From Prevotella sp. UBA2756 (GTDB lineage Bacteria > Bacteroidota > Bacteroidia > Bacteroidales > Bacteroidaceae), in NCBI GenBank assembly GCA_002353205.1, contig DEJE01000038.1:1-64000 (forward strand): a stretch of 64,000 nt of DNA. The letters are read 5' to 3'. The position numbers were made by a program, and so were the translations under genes. Below the pieces are notes generated by a model, which saw nothing but the letters and a program-made list of their open reading frames with translations, was not told where the DNA came from and ran no database searches. This document shows, piece after piece, positions 8,818 to 16,304 of the stretch. Each line of letters begins with the position of its first letter. Position 1 is the first letter of the stretch.

Positions 8818-9498
8818 ATGAAAATAGGATTGATAGTAGCGATGGAGAAGGAGCTGCGTCAACTGCAGTCCCTTCTTGAGGACGTTGTGCGTTGCGATGG
8901 TTCGTTTGTGAGCGGTCGTATGGGAGAGAATGAGATTGTGCTGATGCAGTGCGGCATCGGCAAGGTGAATGCGGCCCTCGGCGCTTCAGAGCTGATTCGC
9001 CGTTGCGGTCCTGATGCCATTGTCTCATCGGGCTGTGCCGGCGGTAACGGTGCCGATGTGAATGTGCTGGATGTTGTCGTGAGCACGGAGCTGGCGTATC
9101 ACGACGTCTACTGCGGCTCTGCTGTGGGCAGCACTGTCTACGGTCAGGTTCAGGGTATGCCCTCTCGCTTCGCTGCTTCCCCCTGTCTTTTGGAGAAGGC
9201 GAAGAAATTGTCGTGTTCTTCAGTGCATGCCGGTCTTATCGTGACTGGCGACTGGTTTGTGGACACTCGTGAGAAGATGGAGCAGATTGTCGTTCACTTC
9301 CCTGAGGCGAAGGCAGTGGACATGGAGTCGGCCGCTATTGCTCAGACGTGCTATGTCTACGGTGTGCCCTTTATCTCGTTCCGGATCATCAGCGACGTTC
9401 CCCTTCGCGACACTGATGCTTCGCAGTATCACGATTTCTGGAGTCGTCTGTCTGACGGATCGTTTGCTGTGACCCGTCAGTTCCTTGAGTTGCTGTGA
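8818..9498 (+). CDS. mtnN: 5'-methylthioadenosine/S-adenosylhomocysteine nucleosidase
   Basis: A 226-residue cytoplasmic enzyme that removes adenine from S-adenosylhomocysteine and methylthioadenosine, yielding S-ribosylhomocysteine for LuxS. The N-terminus MKIGLIVAMEKEL with the catalytic Glu after AM, the GIGKVNAA loop, SSGCAGG and the substrate-binding VDMESAAIAQTC near the C-terminus are hallmarks of Pfs/MtnN. The ATG at 8818 is used because the family starts here; the frame is open further upstream only across the promoter. Its stop is 7 bp from the luxS stop on the other strand, so the two consecutive enzymes of the activated methyl cycle are encoded tail to tail. Confident call. Confidence 0.96.
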   Translation: MKIGLIVAMEKELRQLQSLLEDVVRCDGSFVSGRMGENEIVLMQCGIGKVNAALGASELIRRCGPDAIVSSGCAGGNGADVNVLDVVVSTELAYHDVYCGSAVGSTVYGQVQGMPSRFAASPCLLEKAKKLSCSSVHAGLIVTGDWFVDTREKMEQIVVHFPEAKAVDMESAAIAQTCYVYGVPFISFRIISDVPLRDTDASQYHDFWSRLSDGSFAVTRQFLELL

Positions 9499-9505
9499 GG
9501 GGTTG

Positions 9506-10000
9506 CTACGCGTCGGCGAATACTTTTCCGTCTTGGAGTGTCACCTTGAGCATGGTGTATTCGCTGTGGAAGTCGTTTTTGAGTCGTTCCAGATAGCGTT
9601 GTGCCTCCCATTTGCACATGGGGAGGTCGTGTAACAGGCAGTTTCCGCATGTCTCGGGTGTTGTCGCTGGTACAGCTGTCTGTGTGAGTATCCACTCGAG
9701 GCACTGTATGGTGAGCTGTCGTATGTCTTCGACGCTGTATTGCCCTGTCATGACGACGTACATCCCCGTGAGGCATCCCATGGGTCCTACGTATACGACG
9801 TCGTCTTTGGCTTGGCTGTTTCGCATCCATGTCGCCATGAGATGCTCGAGCGAGTGCATTGCCGCCGGTGCGACTGCCGGTTCTTTGTTGGGTGTTGTTA
9901 TTCTGAGGTCGAAGGTTGTGAATCCGCGATCGCGCCGAGACACATAGATGCCCGGTTTGAGTTTTGTGTGGTCGATTGTAAAGCTCTGTATTACCTCCAT
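9506..10000 (-). CDS. luxS: S-ribosylhomocysteine lyase (AI-2 synthase)
   Basis: A 164-residue metalloenzyme that splits S-ribosylhomocysteine into homocysteine and DPD, the precursor of autoinducer-2. The HSLEH motif (His49, His53) plus Cys118 in ETCGNC form the metal site, and Cys76 in GPMGCLTG is the catalytic cysteine; all are present. Length is normal for the family. It is convergent with mtnN, which makes its substrate. A consensus -7 box lies 27 bp upstream and a heptamer array directly ahead of that box, so expression might vary with repeat number. Very secure. Confidence 0.97.
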   Translation of the reverse strand: MEVIQSFTIDHTKLKPGIYVSRRDRGFTTFDLRITTPNKEPAVAPAAMHSLEHLMATWMRNSQAKDDVVYVGPMGCLTGMYVVMTGQYSVEDIRQLTIQCLEWILTQTAVPATTPETCGNCLLHDLPMCKWEAQRYLERLKNDFHSEYTMLKVTLQDGKVFADA

Positions 10001-10026
10001 ATTCCTATTTTCTTTTTATTTGTGTG

Positions 10027-10034
10027 CAAAGATA
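10027..10034 (-). promoter_or_regulatory. -7 box of luxS
   Basis: TATCTTTG on the minus strand, a perfect TAnnTTTG. The heptamer array at 10041-10068 begins 7 bp upstream and occupies the -33 region. Confidence 0.65.
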
Positions 10035-10040
10035 CAAAAA

Positions 10041-10068
10041 AGTTGATAGTTGATAGTTGATAGTTCAT
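10041..10068. repeat. Heptamer array upstream of luxS
   Basis: Four perfect-length 7-bp units: AGTTGAT three times, then AGTTCAT. It lies between the luxS -7 box and the 3' end of the sigma-barrel gene. Confidence 0.85.
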
Positions 10069-10130
10069 ATTTTTTTTTGTCGGGGTGTTTTTTTGCAGCA
10101 TTTCTTGCTCTTGTAGCGAATGCCGTTGCG

Positions 10131-11681
10131 TCACCATGAGAGCCTGACGCCGAAGGGAACTGCGATTGAGCATGGATGAGCTGTGCGCCATGACTGGTTG
10201 TCGCTGCCTTTAGAGAAGAAATATTGAAGCGAAGGCTCTGCAAATACGCTCACGCTGGGCGTCAGCCTGACTTCTGCTCCCACAGACATCAGCCACGACC
10301 AGTCGACAGGCATGTGAATGTCGTTTTCCTCTTCTTTTTCGAAATGACTTCCGATGTGATAGGATGACCGCTGTTTGGCACTGATCGGAATGTCTGCCTG
10401 GATTCCCGAGGACACATAGAAGCTCCATCGGCTTCTGTCGAGGAGATACCATGATGCTTGCAGTGGTATACCTATATATTGAAGGCGCTGAGTTTGCTGC
10501 TTGTGGGTATGACTGTTGCCTTCCCATCGTTCTGACTCCATCCATGTGTAGCGCAGACCTGTTCCGATGCTGAAGTGTTTACCCATCCGTTTCGATAGTG
10601 CGATGCCGATGGAAATCGGAGCTTTGTGATGAACGACAGTGTCGTAGGGCTCATCGTTGACAGGGTTTCCTGACCAATATGGCAAGAGGGCAGTGTTGTC
10701 TCTCCTTCCAAAGCCAGAGTAGGAGAGCGACATCATCCATGCCGACTCCGTCGAAGGGAGCTGGTCTCTTGTGGATAATTGAATGTCGTTAGCGGAGTGC
10801 GTCGTCGGGGGCGTACTCTTGAGAGGGGCCTCTTGCGCTATGGCTGGATCCATGACCGACGTGGTGTCCTCGTTTGTTCGGAAGAAAATGGTGTCGGGCA
10901 TTTCTGTCGGGGTCGTGGTTTTCGACTTGTCAGAAATGTTCGTTCTTTCGGTTTGGGATTTGGGTGACTGCTTGGCGATGGTTCTCACTGGCTTTTCCGT
11001 TGCGGCATGGAGTGTCGTGGCTTGTGCTTCTTTTCGTATCGTCGCGGAGAGCTTGCCGGTTCGTTCCTGTGGTGTGGTTGAGACGTCAAGGCGTTTGTTG
11101 TCGGACGACAGACGGTTCCACATCAGCCAACCTGCCGGGAGGCAGAGCAGGAGCAATGCCCACATCACGTTGCGCAGATGATCTCGCAGAAGGGCCTTTG
11201 CCCTGAACAGCTGCGAAGACGACGAGTGGGCTTCAATGCCCAGAATCTCTCCTATCTGCCCGTGGCTCATTCCTTCAAGTACTGACAATCGGAACACCTC
11301 GCGGTAACCTTCTGGCAGCCTTTCAACGCTTTCCATCATTTCCTCGAATGTTGGCGTATCGCGAACAGGCGCGGCAAGATCTTCGTCAGGCAGTTCTTCC
11401 AGGGGAATGTCTTTGGTTCGTTGTCGCTGTTTGACATGGAGCAACGACAGACGGTGAACAATGGTCTTCATCCATGACTCAGCACCATTCGCATCGCGCA
11501 ACTCGCCGATATGCGCCATGATGAGTAGGAAAGCATCGTGGACAATGTCTTCAGCTTCCTGTTGACTGCCAACCACGGCCCTACTCACACCCAGCAGTTT
11601 CTCTCTGTAGTGGGTGTAAAGCTGCCCCAGGGCTTTGCGGTCGCCCTGTTGGCAGCTGGCAATCAGTTGGCGTCTGTCCAT
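10131..11681 (-). CDS. ECF sigma factor fused through a TM helix to an outer-membrane beta-barrel
   Basis: One uninterrupted 516-residue frame. Residues 1-170 are an ECF (sigma-70 family) factor: region 2 spans about 12-88 (ALGQLYTHYREKL, EAEDIVHDAFLLIM, ESWMKTIVHRLSL) and region 4 about 112-165 (VERLPEGYREVFRLSVLEGM then SHGQIGEILGIE). Residues 173-188 (MWALLLLCLPAGWLMW) are one hydrophobic helix. Residues 190-311 form a Thr/Ser/Pro/Lys-rich linker long enough to cross the periplasm. Residues 313-516 show alternating amphipathic strands (ISIGIALSKRMG, FSIGTGLRYTWME, IGIPLQASWYLL, FYVSSGIQADI, WLMSVGAEVRLT) and end in a beta-signal-like IAVPFGVRLSW. It lies 31 bp after the 622-residue secreted protein and is probably in one operon with it and the C13 peptidase. 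There is no separate anti-sigma gene nearby. The domain calls are strong; the signalling role is inferred. Confidence 0.9.
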   Translation of the reverse strand: MDRRQLIASCQQGDRKALGQLYTHYREKLLGVSRAVVGSQQEAEDIVHDAFLLIMAHIGELRDANGAESWMKTIVHRLSLLHVKQRQRTKDIPLEELPDEDLAAPVRDTPTFEEMMESVERLPEGYREVFRLSVLEGMSHGQIGEILGIEAHSSSSQLFRAKALLRDHLRNVMWALLLLCLPAGWLMWNRLSSDNKRLDVSTTPQERTGKLSATIRKEAQATTLHAATEKPVRTIAKQSPKSQTERTNISDKSKTTTPTEMPDTIFFRTNEDTTSVMDPAIAQEAPLKSTPPTTHSANDIQLSTRDQLPSTESAWMMSLSYSGFGRRDNTALLPYWSGNPVNDEPYDTVVHHKAPISIGIALSKRMGKHFSIGTGLRYTWMESERWEGNSHTHKQQTQRLQYIGIPLQASWYLLDRSRWSFYVSSGIQADIPISAKQRSSYHIGSHFEKEEENDIHMPVDWSWLMSVGAEVRLTPSVSVFAEPSLQYFFSKGSDNQSWRTAHPCSIAVPFGVRLSW

Positions 11682-11712
11682 GATTATGCTTCAGAAAAAC
11701 CTTGAACGCTTC

Positions 11713-13581
11713 TTATTTCACCAAGACTTTCTTTCCGTTTACAATATAGATACCGCGTGGAACACCGTTCAGCAGCACTCTTCCGTTTTCCATACGCGCC
11801 GTTCCTACCTTCTGTCCGCTGAGTGAGAAAGCAGGGAAAAGACCGTCTTCCCCCGAAGGGTTCGTCACTTCTTCAATTCCGTCTGTTACCTCAAATACAC
11901 AATCAACGTATGGTGCCACCTGCATTCCGTCTGTCGTCTCAAGCCAGGAGCGGAACGGCCGTGTGTCATGTGGCTGCTCATCATGCGTGAAGTAGAATCC
12001 GTAGGCAGCCTCTTCAGGCATGAAGTAGCCGTTCATAATGTCTTTATTGCTGCATGTGGATCCCTTGAACATGTAGGAACCGCAAGCTATCGAAGTGTCG
12101 TGTGTGCGAAGAATGGTGGTGGCGTCGGAGATAAAGGCTACCTCGATGGGCCTGATATAGTGGATGATGTATGGATGGTAAGCTTTCAGGTTCTCTTCAT
12201 CGATGTTAATCTTCCGGAACAAGATGTTGTTCTCGTCCAAGGCAGACACGCATTCGCCAATCAAGATACGCCTGTCATCGGCGTGTTCGATCATGTAGAT
12301 GTTCTTCACATCGAAGGGAAGGAAGACTGTGTCCCAATGTCCGGCGCTTGATACTCCGCTGAGGCTCGGCCGTTCATAGTAGACTGCTGTCGCCTCGAAG
12401 CGCATGGGTGCGTAGAAGTCGTAGCCTTCGGTAATCGTCAGGAGGTCTGTCTTCCCGCCTCTGATGACGATCCTGCCCACCGTGTTCTTGTCAATGTGGT
12501 CCGAGTTGTTGTAATAGAACAGACAGTTGGGGTTGGCTTCCGATGGATCGATATCTACAGGCATGTTAACGTTGTCGACACCACGCAAGTCAACAGCTAC
12601 GGCCTCGGCAGGAATCTTGATCTCTTCATCCCATACCAGCTTTTTCACTTTGCCGTCTTTTGTCCAATAGTGAAGGACGTTCGTACTTTTGTTTTGTGTC
12701 AGGAACTCTGTTCTTCCTGCATACGCCATTAAGTCCCCGATCACAGTATCGACGCTTGGATCGCCGTTGATTCTTCTCCAATAGTTCACCACGGCGACAT
12801 ACTCTTCTTTATAATCGAAGTTGAAAATGCTGGGATTTAATGTAAAGTCTTTCACGATGGTTTCATGCGGTCCGATAGTATCGGGAAGTTGCATGATTTG
12901 ATGATGAAGCAAATACGATTCTTCTTCTTTTTCCTTCTTATAGATGTTCAGCGACAAACCTCCGATTATTAAGGCACCGCCTTTTTCAACATAGTCATAA
13001 TAGGTGTCGTCGTCGTTGTTCGTGATCGTTACCGTCCCTTGCAGCACGTCTCCATACAGCACGTTGCACGTATCGGTGTAAGACACCATGTCCAATTCCA
13101 TTCTGACGTCGAGCTGCGGTTCTTGAAACTCCTTGATGTCAACAATGATGGAGTCGACGAGAGCCACAGGCATGAACCAGGCATCGCGTCCGTCGCTGTC
13201 GTATTGCCACAGCTGGAGTTTCTTCCTTCCAGCACTGTTTCTGTAGGCGATGCGTAGGTTCTGAACCGATGTCTGCTTCGCTTTGACGGAGAGCAGGGAC
13301 GGAAGGTCGGTAGCACCGCTTTGCTGCCCGATGCTGTCCACCTCATTTTGTGAGTTGTAGAAGACGTCGTCGGTGATAATGCCGAAGCATCCTTCGAAGT
13401 CTTTATTGCCACGGTTGGTCAGTTGGATGGTCATGTTCGACACGCGACCTTCTCTGAGACAGCCATCCACACCGATGATTTCCACATCTACAGAGTCCAG
13501 ACTGTTGGTCGTTTCCTCTTTGGCTTCCGACAATGTTCCCATCATCAGGAAGAGCGAACCTAAAAGATAATACTTTTTCAT
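11713..13581 (-). CDS. Secreted protein of unknown function with C-terminal sorting-like tail
   Basis: A 622-residue protein with a signal peptide (MKKYYLLGSLFLMMGTLSEA). The mature N-terminus (VSNMTIQLTNRGNKDFEG) and a second block (YGDVLQGTVTITNNDDDTYY) look like two immunoglobulin-like, CARDB-type domains. The rest is mostly beta-rich. The end has the pattern ...SLSGQKVG then GIYIVNGKKVLVK, shared with many secreted Bacteroidales proteins and resembling, in short form, type IX secretion sorting tails. I do not recognise a specific family. It sits between a C13 peptidase gene and the sigma-barrel gene, and a copy of the 36-bp motif lies 44 bp upstream of its start. It may be a surface protein controlled by, or sensed through, the sigma-barrel protein; that is inference. 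Confidence 0.7.
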   Translation of the reverse strand: MKKYYLLGSLFLMMGTLSEAKEETTNSLDSVDVEIIGVDGCLREGRVSNMTIQLTNRGNKDFEGCFGIITDDVFYNSQNEVDSIGQQSGATDLPSLLSVKAKQTSVQNLRIAYRNSAGRKKLQLWQYDSDGRDAWFMPVALVDSIIVDIKEFQEPQLDVRMELDMVSYTDTCNVLYGDVLQGTVTITNNDDDTYYDYVEKGGALIIGGLSLNIYKKEKEEESYLLHHQIMQLPDTIGPHETIVKDFTLNPSIFNFDYKEEYVAVVNYWRRINGDPSVDTVIGDLMAYAGRTEFLTQNKSTNVLHYWTKDGKVKKLVWDEEIKIPAEAVAVDLRGVDNVNMPVDIDPSEANPNCLFYYNNSDHIDKNTVGRIVIRGGKTDLLTITEGYDFYAPMRFEATAVYYERPSLSGVSSAGHWDTVFLPFDVKNIYMIEHADDRRILIGECVSALDENNILFRKINIDEENLKAYHPYIIHYIRPIEVAFISDATTILRTHDTSIACGSYMFKGSTCSNKDIMNGYFMPEEAAYGFYFTHDEQPHDTRPFRSWLETTDGMQVAPYVDCVFEVTDGIEEVTNPSGEDGLFPAFSLSGQKVGTARMENGRVLLNGVPRGIYIVNGKKVLVK

Positions 13582-13624
13582 ATTTTACCTCCTGTTTTTA
13601 TTTTCTGTTATATAGAGAGTGATT

Positions 13625-13660
13625 CCTTGAAAAGACTGCATGGCGTTCATCTTTTTTAAG
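13625..13660 (-). promoter_or_regulatory. Candidate ECF promoter, copy A
   Basis: Minus strand reads CTTAAAAA, 9 variable bases, then CCATGCAGTCTTTTCAAGG. The same blocks at identical spacing occur at 14792-14827. It lies 44 bp ahead of the 622-residue secreted-protein gene and abuts the stop of the C13 peptidase gene. No TAnnTTTG housekeeping box is present here. Assignment to the adjacent sigma factor is inferred. Confidence 0.6.
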
Positions 13661-14722
13661 TTATTTTAAATGCAGGATTTTCTTCGTGCGTCCTTGCTTC
13701 CGTTCAATGTATATGCTGTTGGGTGTCTGCTGATGATGGCCGAAAGGTCGCCCGTCGGCGGTGTAGAGCTGCCTTGAAGGTTCTTCGCATGGTGCTATTG
13801 GGCGGATACCCACATCGTTGTCGGTTGGAATGTTGTCGAACGACAGCCTCCGTCCCAGCTCTTCGGGTGAACTGATGTATTGAGGAGTCTCGTCTCGGCG
13901 ATCGTTTTCCTTGGCGTAGGTGAAAGCTTCATACATGGTTGTATGTCCGTCGTTGTCGGTGTCGGCAGAGACGGCAAGCCCGTCACCGTCGACACCCCTC
14001 ATCGCGCAGCACCAATGATAGATGAATTCATCGTAAGCCCTGTCCGGACAGGCCCACGACACTTCGCCCTTGTCGCATGCGGTCATGATGACTCGATTGT
14101 TTCCTTTTAGCTTTTCAGCAAAGAAGCCTCCATGGCATTGCCCCATTACGATGCTGATGGCTCCCACATGTATCATGTTCATCAGTCGACATAAGGCGGC
14201 ATCGCTCAGCCGCTCGTTGTTCCACATACTGATGTACCCCTCTTGTTCGTCTTCGTCCAGATTGCCGTGGTCTACGATGAAGAAGAAGAGATGGTCGTCT
14301 TCCGACAGACGCATAGCAAGATCGATCATCAGATTGTTGAGGTTGCCGATTGTCGCTGCCCTGACGTTGTCGGAGTAGCCGTCGCCGTCGAGGTCGCTTG
14401 GCGAAGACATAAAGCCTTGTCCGTTTTCTCGGATCATATCGGGTGCTGGATCTGTACCGTCGGCAATGAGTGCCATGATGTTTCTCTTGGGGATGTGATA
14501 GCGTTCTGACAGCATGCGGAACATCAGAGAGCAGTCGTTCCAGTAGCGTTCGTGGTTGCTCAGCATGCTGCGCCCACCGCTCAGCAGCACAGCGTATGTG
14601 TGTTGGGCATCGTCGCCCGTTGCATCCTCTTCTGCTGCTACGGCTTTAGCTGAGGCTATGAAGAGAGCAAGCAACAGCGCGATCCGCGTCAACTGTTTCC
14701 GATGATAGTCAGTCATACTCAT
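13661..14722 (-). CDS. Secreted C13 (legumain-like) cysteine peptidase
   Basis: A 353-residue clan CD peptidase. After a signal peptide (ALLLALFIASAKAVAA, about 15-30) comes YAVLLSGG, WNDCSLMFRMLSERYHIP, the histidine motif FFFIVDHG (His152) and the cysteine motif ISIVMGQCHGG (Cys196), in the order and spacing of Peptidase_C13/legumain and caspase-like folds. Two Asp-rich loops, DLDGDGYSDN (111-120) and DTDNDGHTTM (254-263), look like calcium-binding repeats. The end (IYIERKQGRTKKILHLK) resembles a short secretion tail. I chose the ATG at 14722 (14716 also possible); the longer frame upstream overlaps the MATE gene on the same strand. A 36-bp motif 70 bp upstream matches one ahead of the next gene, linking the locus to the sigma-barrel protein. 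Substrate unknown. Confidence 0.82.
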   Translation of the reverse strand: MSMTDYHRKQLTRIALLLALFIASAKAVAAEEDATGDDAQHTYAVLLSGGRSMLSNHERYWNDCSLMFRMLSERYHIPKRNIMALIADGTDPAPDMIRENGQGFMSSPSDLDGDGYSDNVRAATIGNLNNLMIDLAMRLSEDDHLFFFIVDHGNLDEDEQEGYISMWNNERLSDAALCRLMNMIHVGAISIVMGQCHGGFFAEKLKGNNRVIMTACDKGEVSWACPDRAYDEFIYHWCCAMRGVDGDGLAVSADTDNDGHTTMYEAFTYAKENDRRDETPQYISSPEELGRRLSFDNIPTDNDVGIRPIAPCEEPSRQLYTADGRPFGHHQQTPNSIYIERKQGRTKKILHLK

Positions 14723-14791
14723 AATTCTTTCGCAAAAATACGTTGTAATTGTGAAAACACAAAATCCCTTGACGAAACTATGAGTGTTCAG

Positions 14792-14827
14792 CCTTGAAAA
14801 GACTGCATGGGTAGGCTGATTTTTAAG
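14792..14827 (-). promoter_or_regulatory. Candidate ECF promoter, copy B
   Basis: Second copy of CTTAAAAA-N9-CCATGCAGTCTTTTCAAGG on the minus strand, 70 bp ahead of the C13 peptidase ATG. The 9-bp spacer differs from copy A, so only the two boxes are conserved. Confidence 0.6.
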
Positions 14828-14882
14828 ATTTATTAAAGGAATCCGTCTGTGTCTATTTCGTTTTTCTGTTTGTGTAGCCCTT

Positions 14883-16283
14883 CTACATCTTCGCTCGTCT
14901 GCAAACGGCTCTGAAGAGGATTGTCTGTGCGATGCCGCGCGTGAGCATGTAACCGAGGAAGGCGAGCCAGAGGGCGTGGTTGGCAAGATGCGGCCTGAGC
15001 GCGGCGTAGAGGGCGAAGAAGACGAGGGCAGCGAGGAGGGAACTGATGAGCATTTGTCGCGAGGCTGTGATGCCGATGAAGACGCCGTCCCACACGAAGG
15101 CGGCGAGGCTGCATGCTGGAACGAGGTATGCCCACGCCACGTAGCTGCGCGAGACGCTGACCACGGAGGGCTCGTCGGTGAGCATCTGCAGGAAGGCTTC
15201 GCCCCCTGCCGTATATAATAAGGTGAAGAGTGCTGCACATGCCGCTCCCCATGCGAAGCAGCATGCCACGGTGCGCCGCAGGGCGGTGGCGTTGCGCGCC
15301 CCCCAGCTCTTCCCGCTCAGGGCTTCGGCGGCGTTGGCGAAGCCGTCCATCACGTAGCTGAAGAGCAGGTAGAGCTGCATGAGCAGGGTGTTTGCGGCCA
15401 GGATCACCTCTCCCTGTCGCGAACCAGCGGCGGTGAAGAAGAGCATGACGCTCACGAGGCACAGCGTGCGCAGGAAGAAGTCGCGGTTCACCTGGAAGAA
15501 TCGTTTCATGTCCTCGCCCCGAAAGATGCTCGCCCATCCCGGCCCCTCCTTCCGTCCCACCGAGGGTGGAAACCCGAGGGGAGACTTCCGTTGTGGTGAC
15601 AGGTGCTTGGCGTAGAAACGACGAAACATGCAGAGGGCCATCAACAGCCCCGTCCACTGGGCGATGAGCGTGCCTGTGGCCACGCCCTCCACCTTCATGC
15701 CCAGAGCGAAGACCAGCAGCAGCGAGGCCGCGATGTTGACCATGTTCTGAGTGATGGCCACCGCCATGGGGATGCGCGAGTTCTGCATGCCGATGAACCA
15801 TCCGTTCATGGCGTAGAGCCCGAGCATGGCGGGAGCTCCCCAGATACATATATTGAAATAGGTGACCACCAGTCGGCGCACATCCTCCGTGGGGCTCATC
15901 AGCCACAGGGCTCCTTCGCGCAAGGGCCACTGCAGGGCAATGAGCAGCAGACCGATGGTCAGCGCGAGCGCCAATGCACGTTTCAGCCAGAGCATTGTCT
16001 CGCTGAGGTCGCGCCGCCCCAAGGCTTGGGCGGTGAGCCCACTGCTCCCCATGCGCAGGAATCCGCAGAGCCAGTAGGTGGTGTTGAACACCATGCTGCC
16101 GATGCTGATGGCTGCAATGTAAGCTGCTGCGCCGAGGTGCCCGGTGATGGCTACGTCAACGAGGCCGAGCAGCGGCACGGTGATGTTGCTCACGATGCTG
16201 GGCACGGCGATGTTGGCGACCGAGCGAAAGGACCCCGGCCCCCCCTTCTGTCCCCCCGAGGGGGGAGTTGGTGGGTGGGTCAT
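14883..16283 (-). CDS. MATE family efflux transporter with two GC-repeat insertions
   Basis: A 466-residue inner-membrane multidrug/toxin exporter of the DinF-like branch, with about twelve hydrophobic segments (for example LLGLVDVAITGHLGAA, typical of helix 1-2 of MATE proteins, then GWFIGMQNSRIPM and WDGVFIGITASRQM). The longer frame to 16295 would use TTG; the ATG at 16283 is preferred. Residues about 6-18 (TPPSGGQKGGPG) and about 233-249 (SPLGFPPSVGRKEGPGW) are encoded by copies of the GC-rich palindromic repeat, the first right after the start codon, the second in the central cytoplasmic loop. It follows typA after 21 bp and may be cotranscribed. Substrate unknown. Confidence 0.88.
   Translation of the reverse strand: MTHPPTPPSGGQKGGPGSFRSVANIAVPSIVSNITVPLLGLVDVAITGHLGAAAYIAAISIGSMVFNTTYWLCGFLRMGSSGLTAQALGRRDLSETMLWLKRALALALTIGLLLIALQWPLREGALWLMSPTEDVRRLVVTYFNICIWGAPAMLGLYAMNGWFIGMQNSRIPMAVAITQNMVNIAASLLLVFALGMKVEGVATGTLIAQWTGLLMALCMFRRFYAKHLSPQRKSPLGFPPSVGRKEGPGWASIFRGEDMKRFFQVNRDFFLRTLCLVSVMLFFTAAGSRQGEVILAANTLLMQLYLLFSYVMDGFANAAEALSGKSWGARNATALRRTVACCFAWGAACAALFTLLYTAGGEAFLQMLTDEPSVVSVSRSYVAWAYLVPACSLAAFVWDGVFIGITASRQMLISSLLAALVFFALYAALRPHLANHALWLAFLGYMLTRGIAQTILFRAVCRRAKM
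15538..15586. repeat. GC-rich element inside the MATE gene
   Basis: A diverged copy with CCTTCCGTCCCACCGAGGG and a following CCGAGGGG run, in frame in the loop between the two six-helix halves. Confidence 0.65.
16231..16267. repeat. GC-rich element at the MATE N-terminus
   Basis: CCCCCCTT...GTCCCCCCGAGGGGGGAG, encoding the Pro/Gly-rich residues just after the ATG. Confidence 0.75.
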
Positions 16284-16304
16284 ATTATCTTGCAAGTGGA
16301 GATT

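Noticed and set aside
10131..11681. Artefactual fusion of two genes by a sequencing error
   Set aside because: The linker is compositionally smooth and in frame throughout, with a proper TM helix placed between the domains; but only resequencing can exclude it fully.
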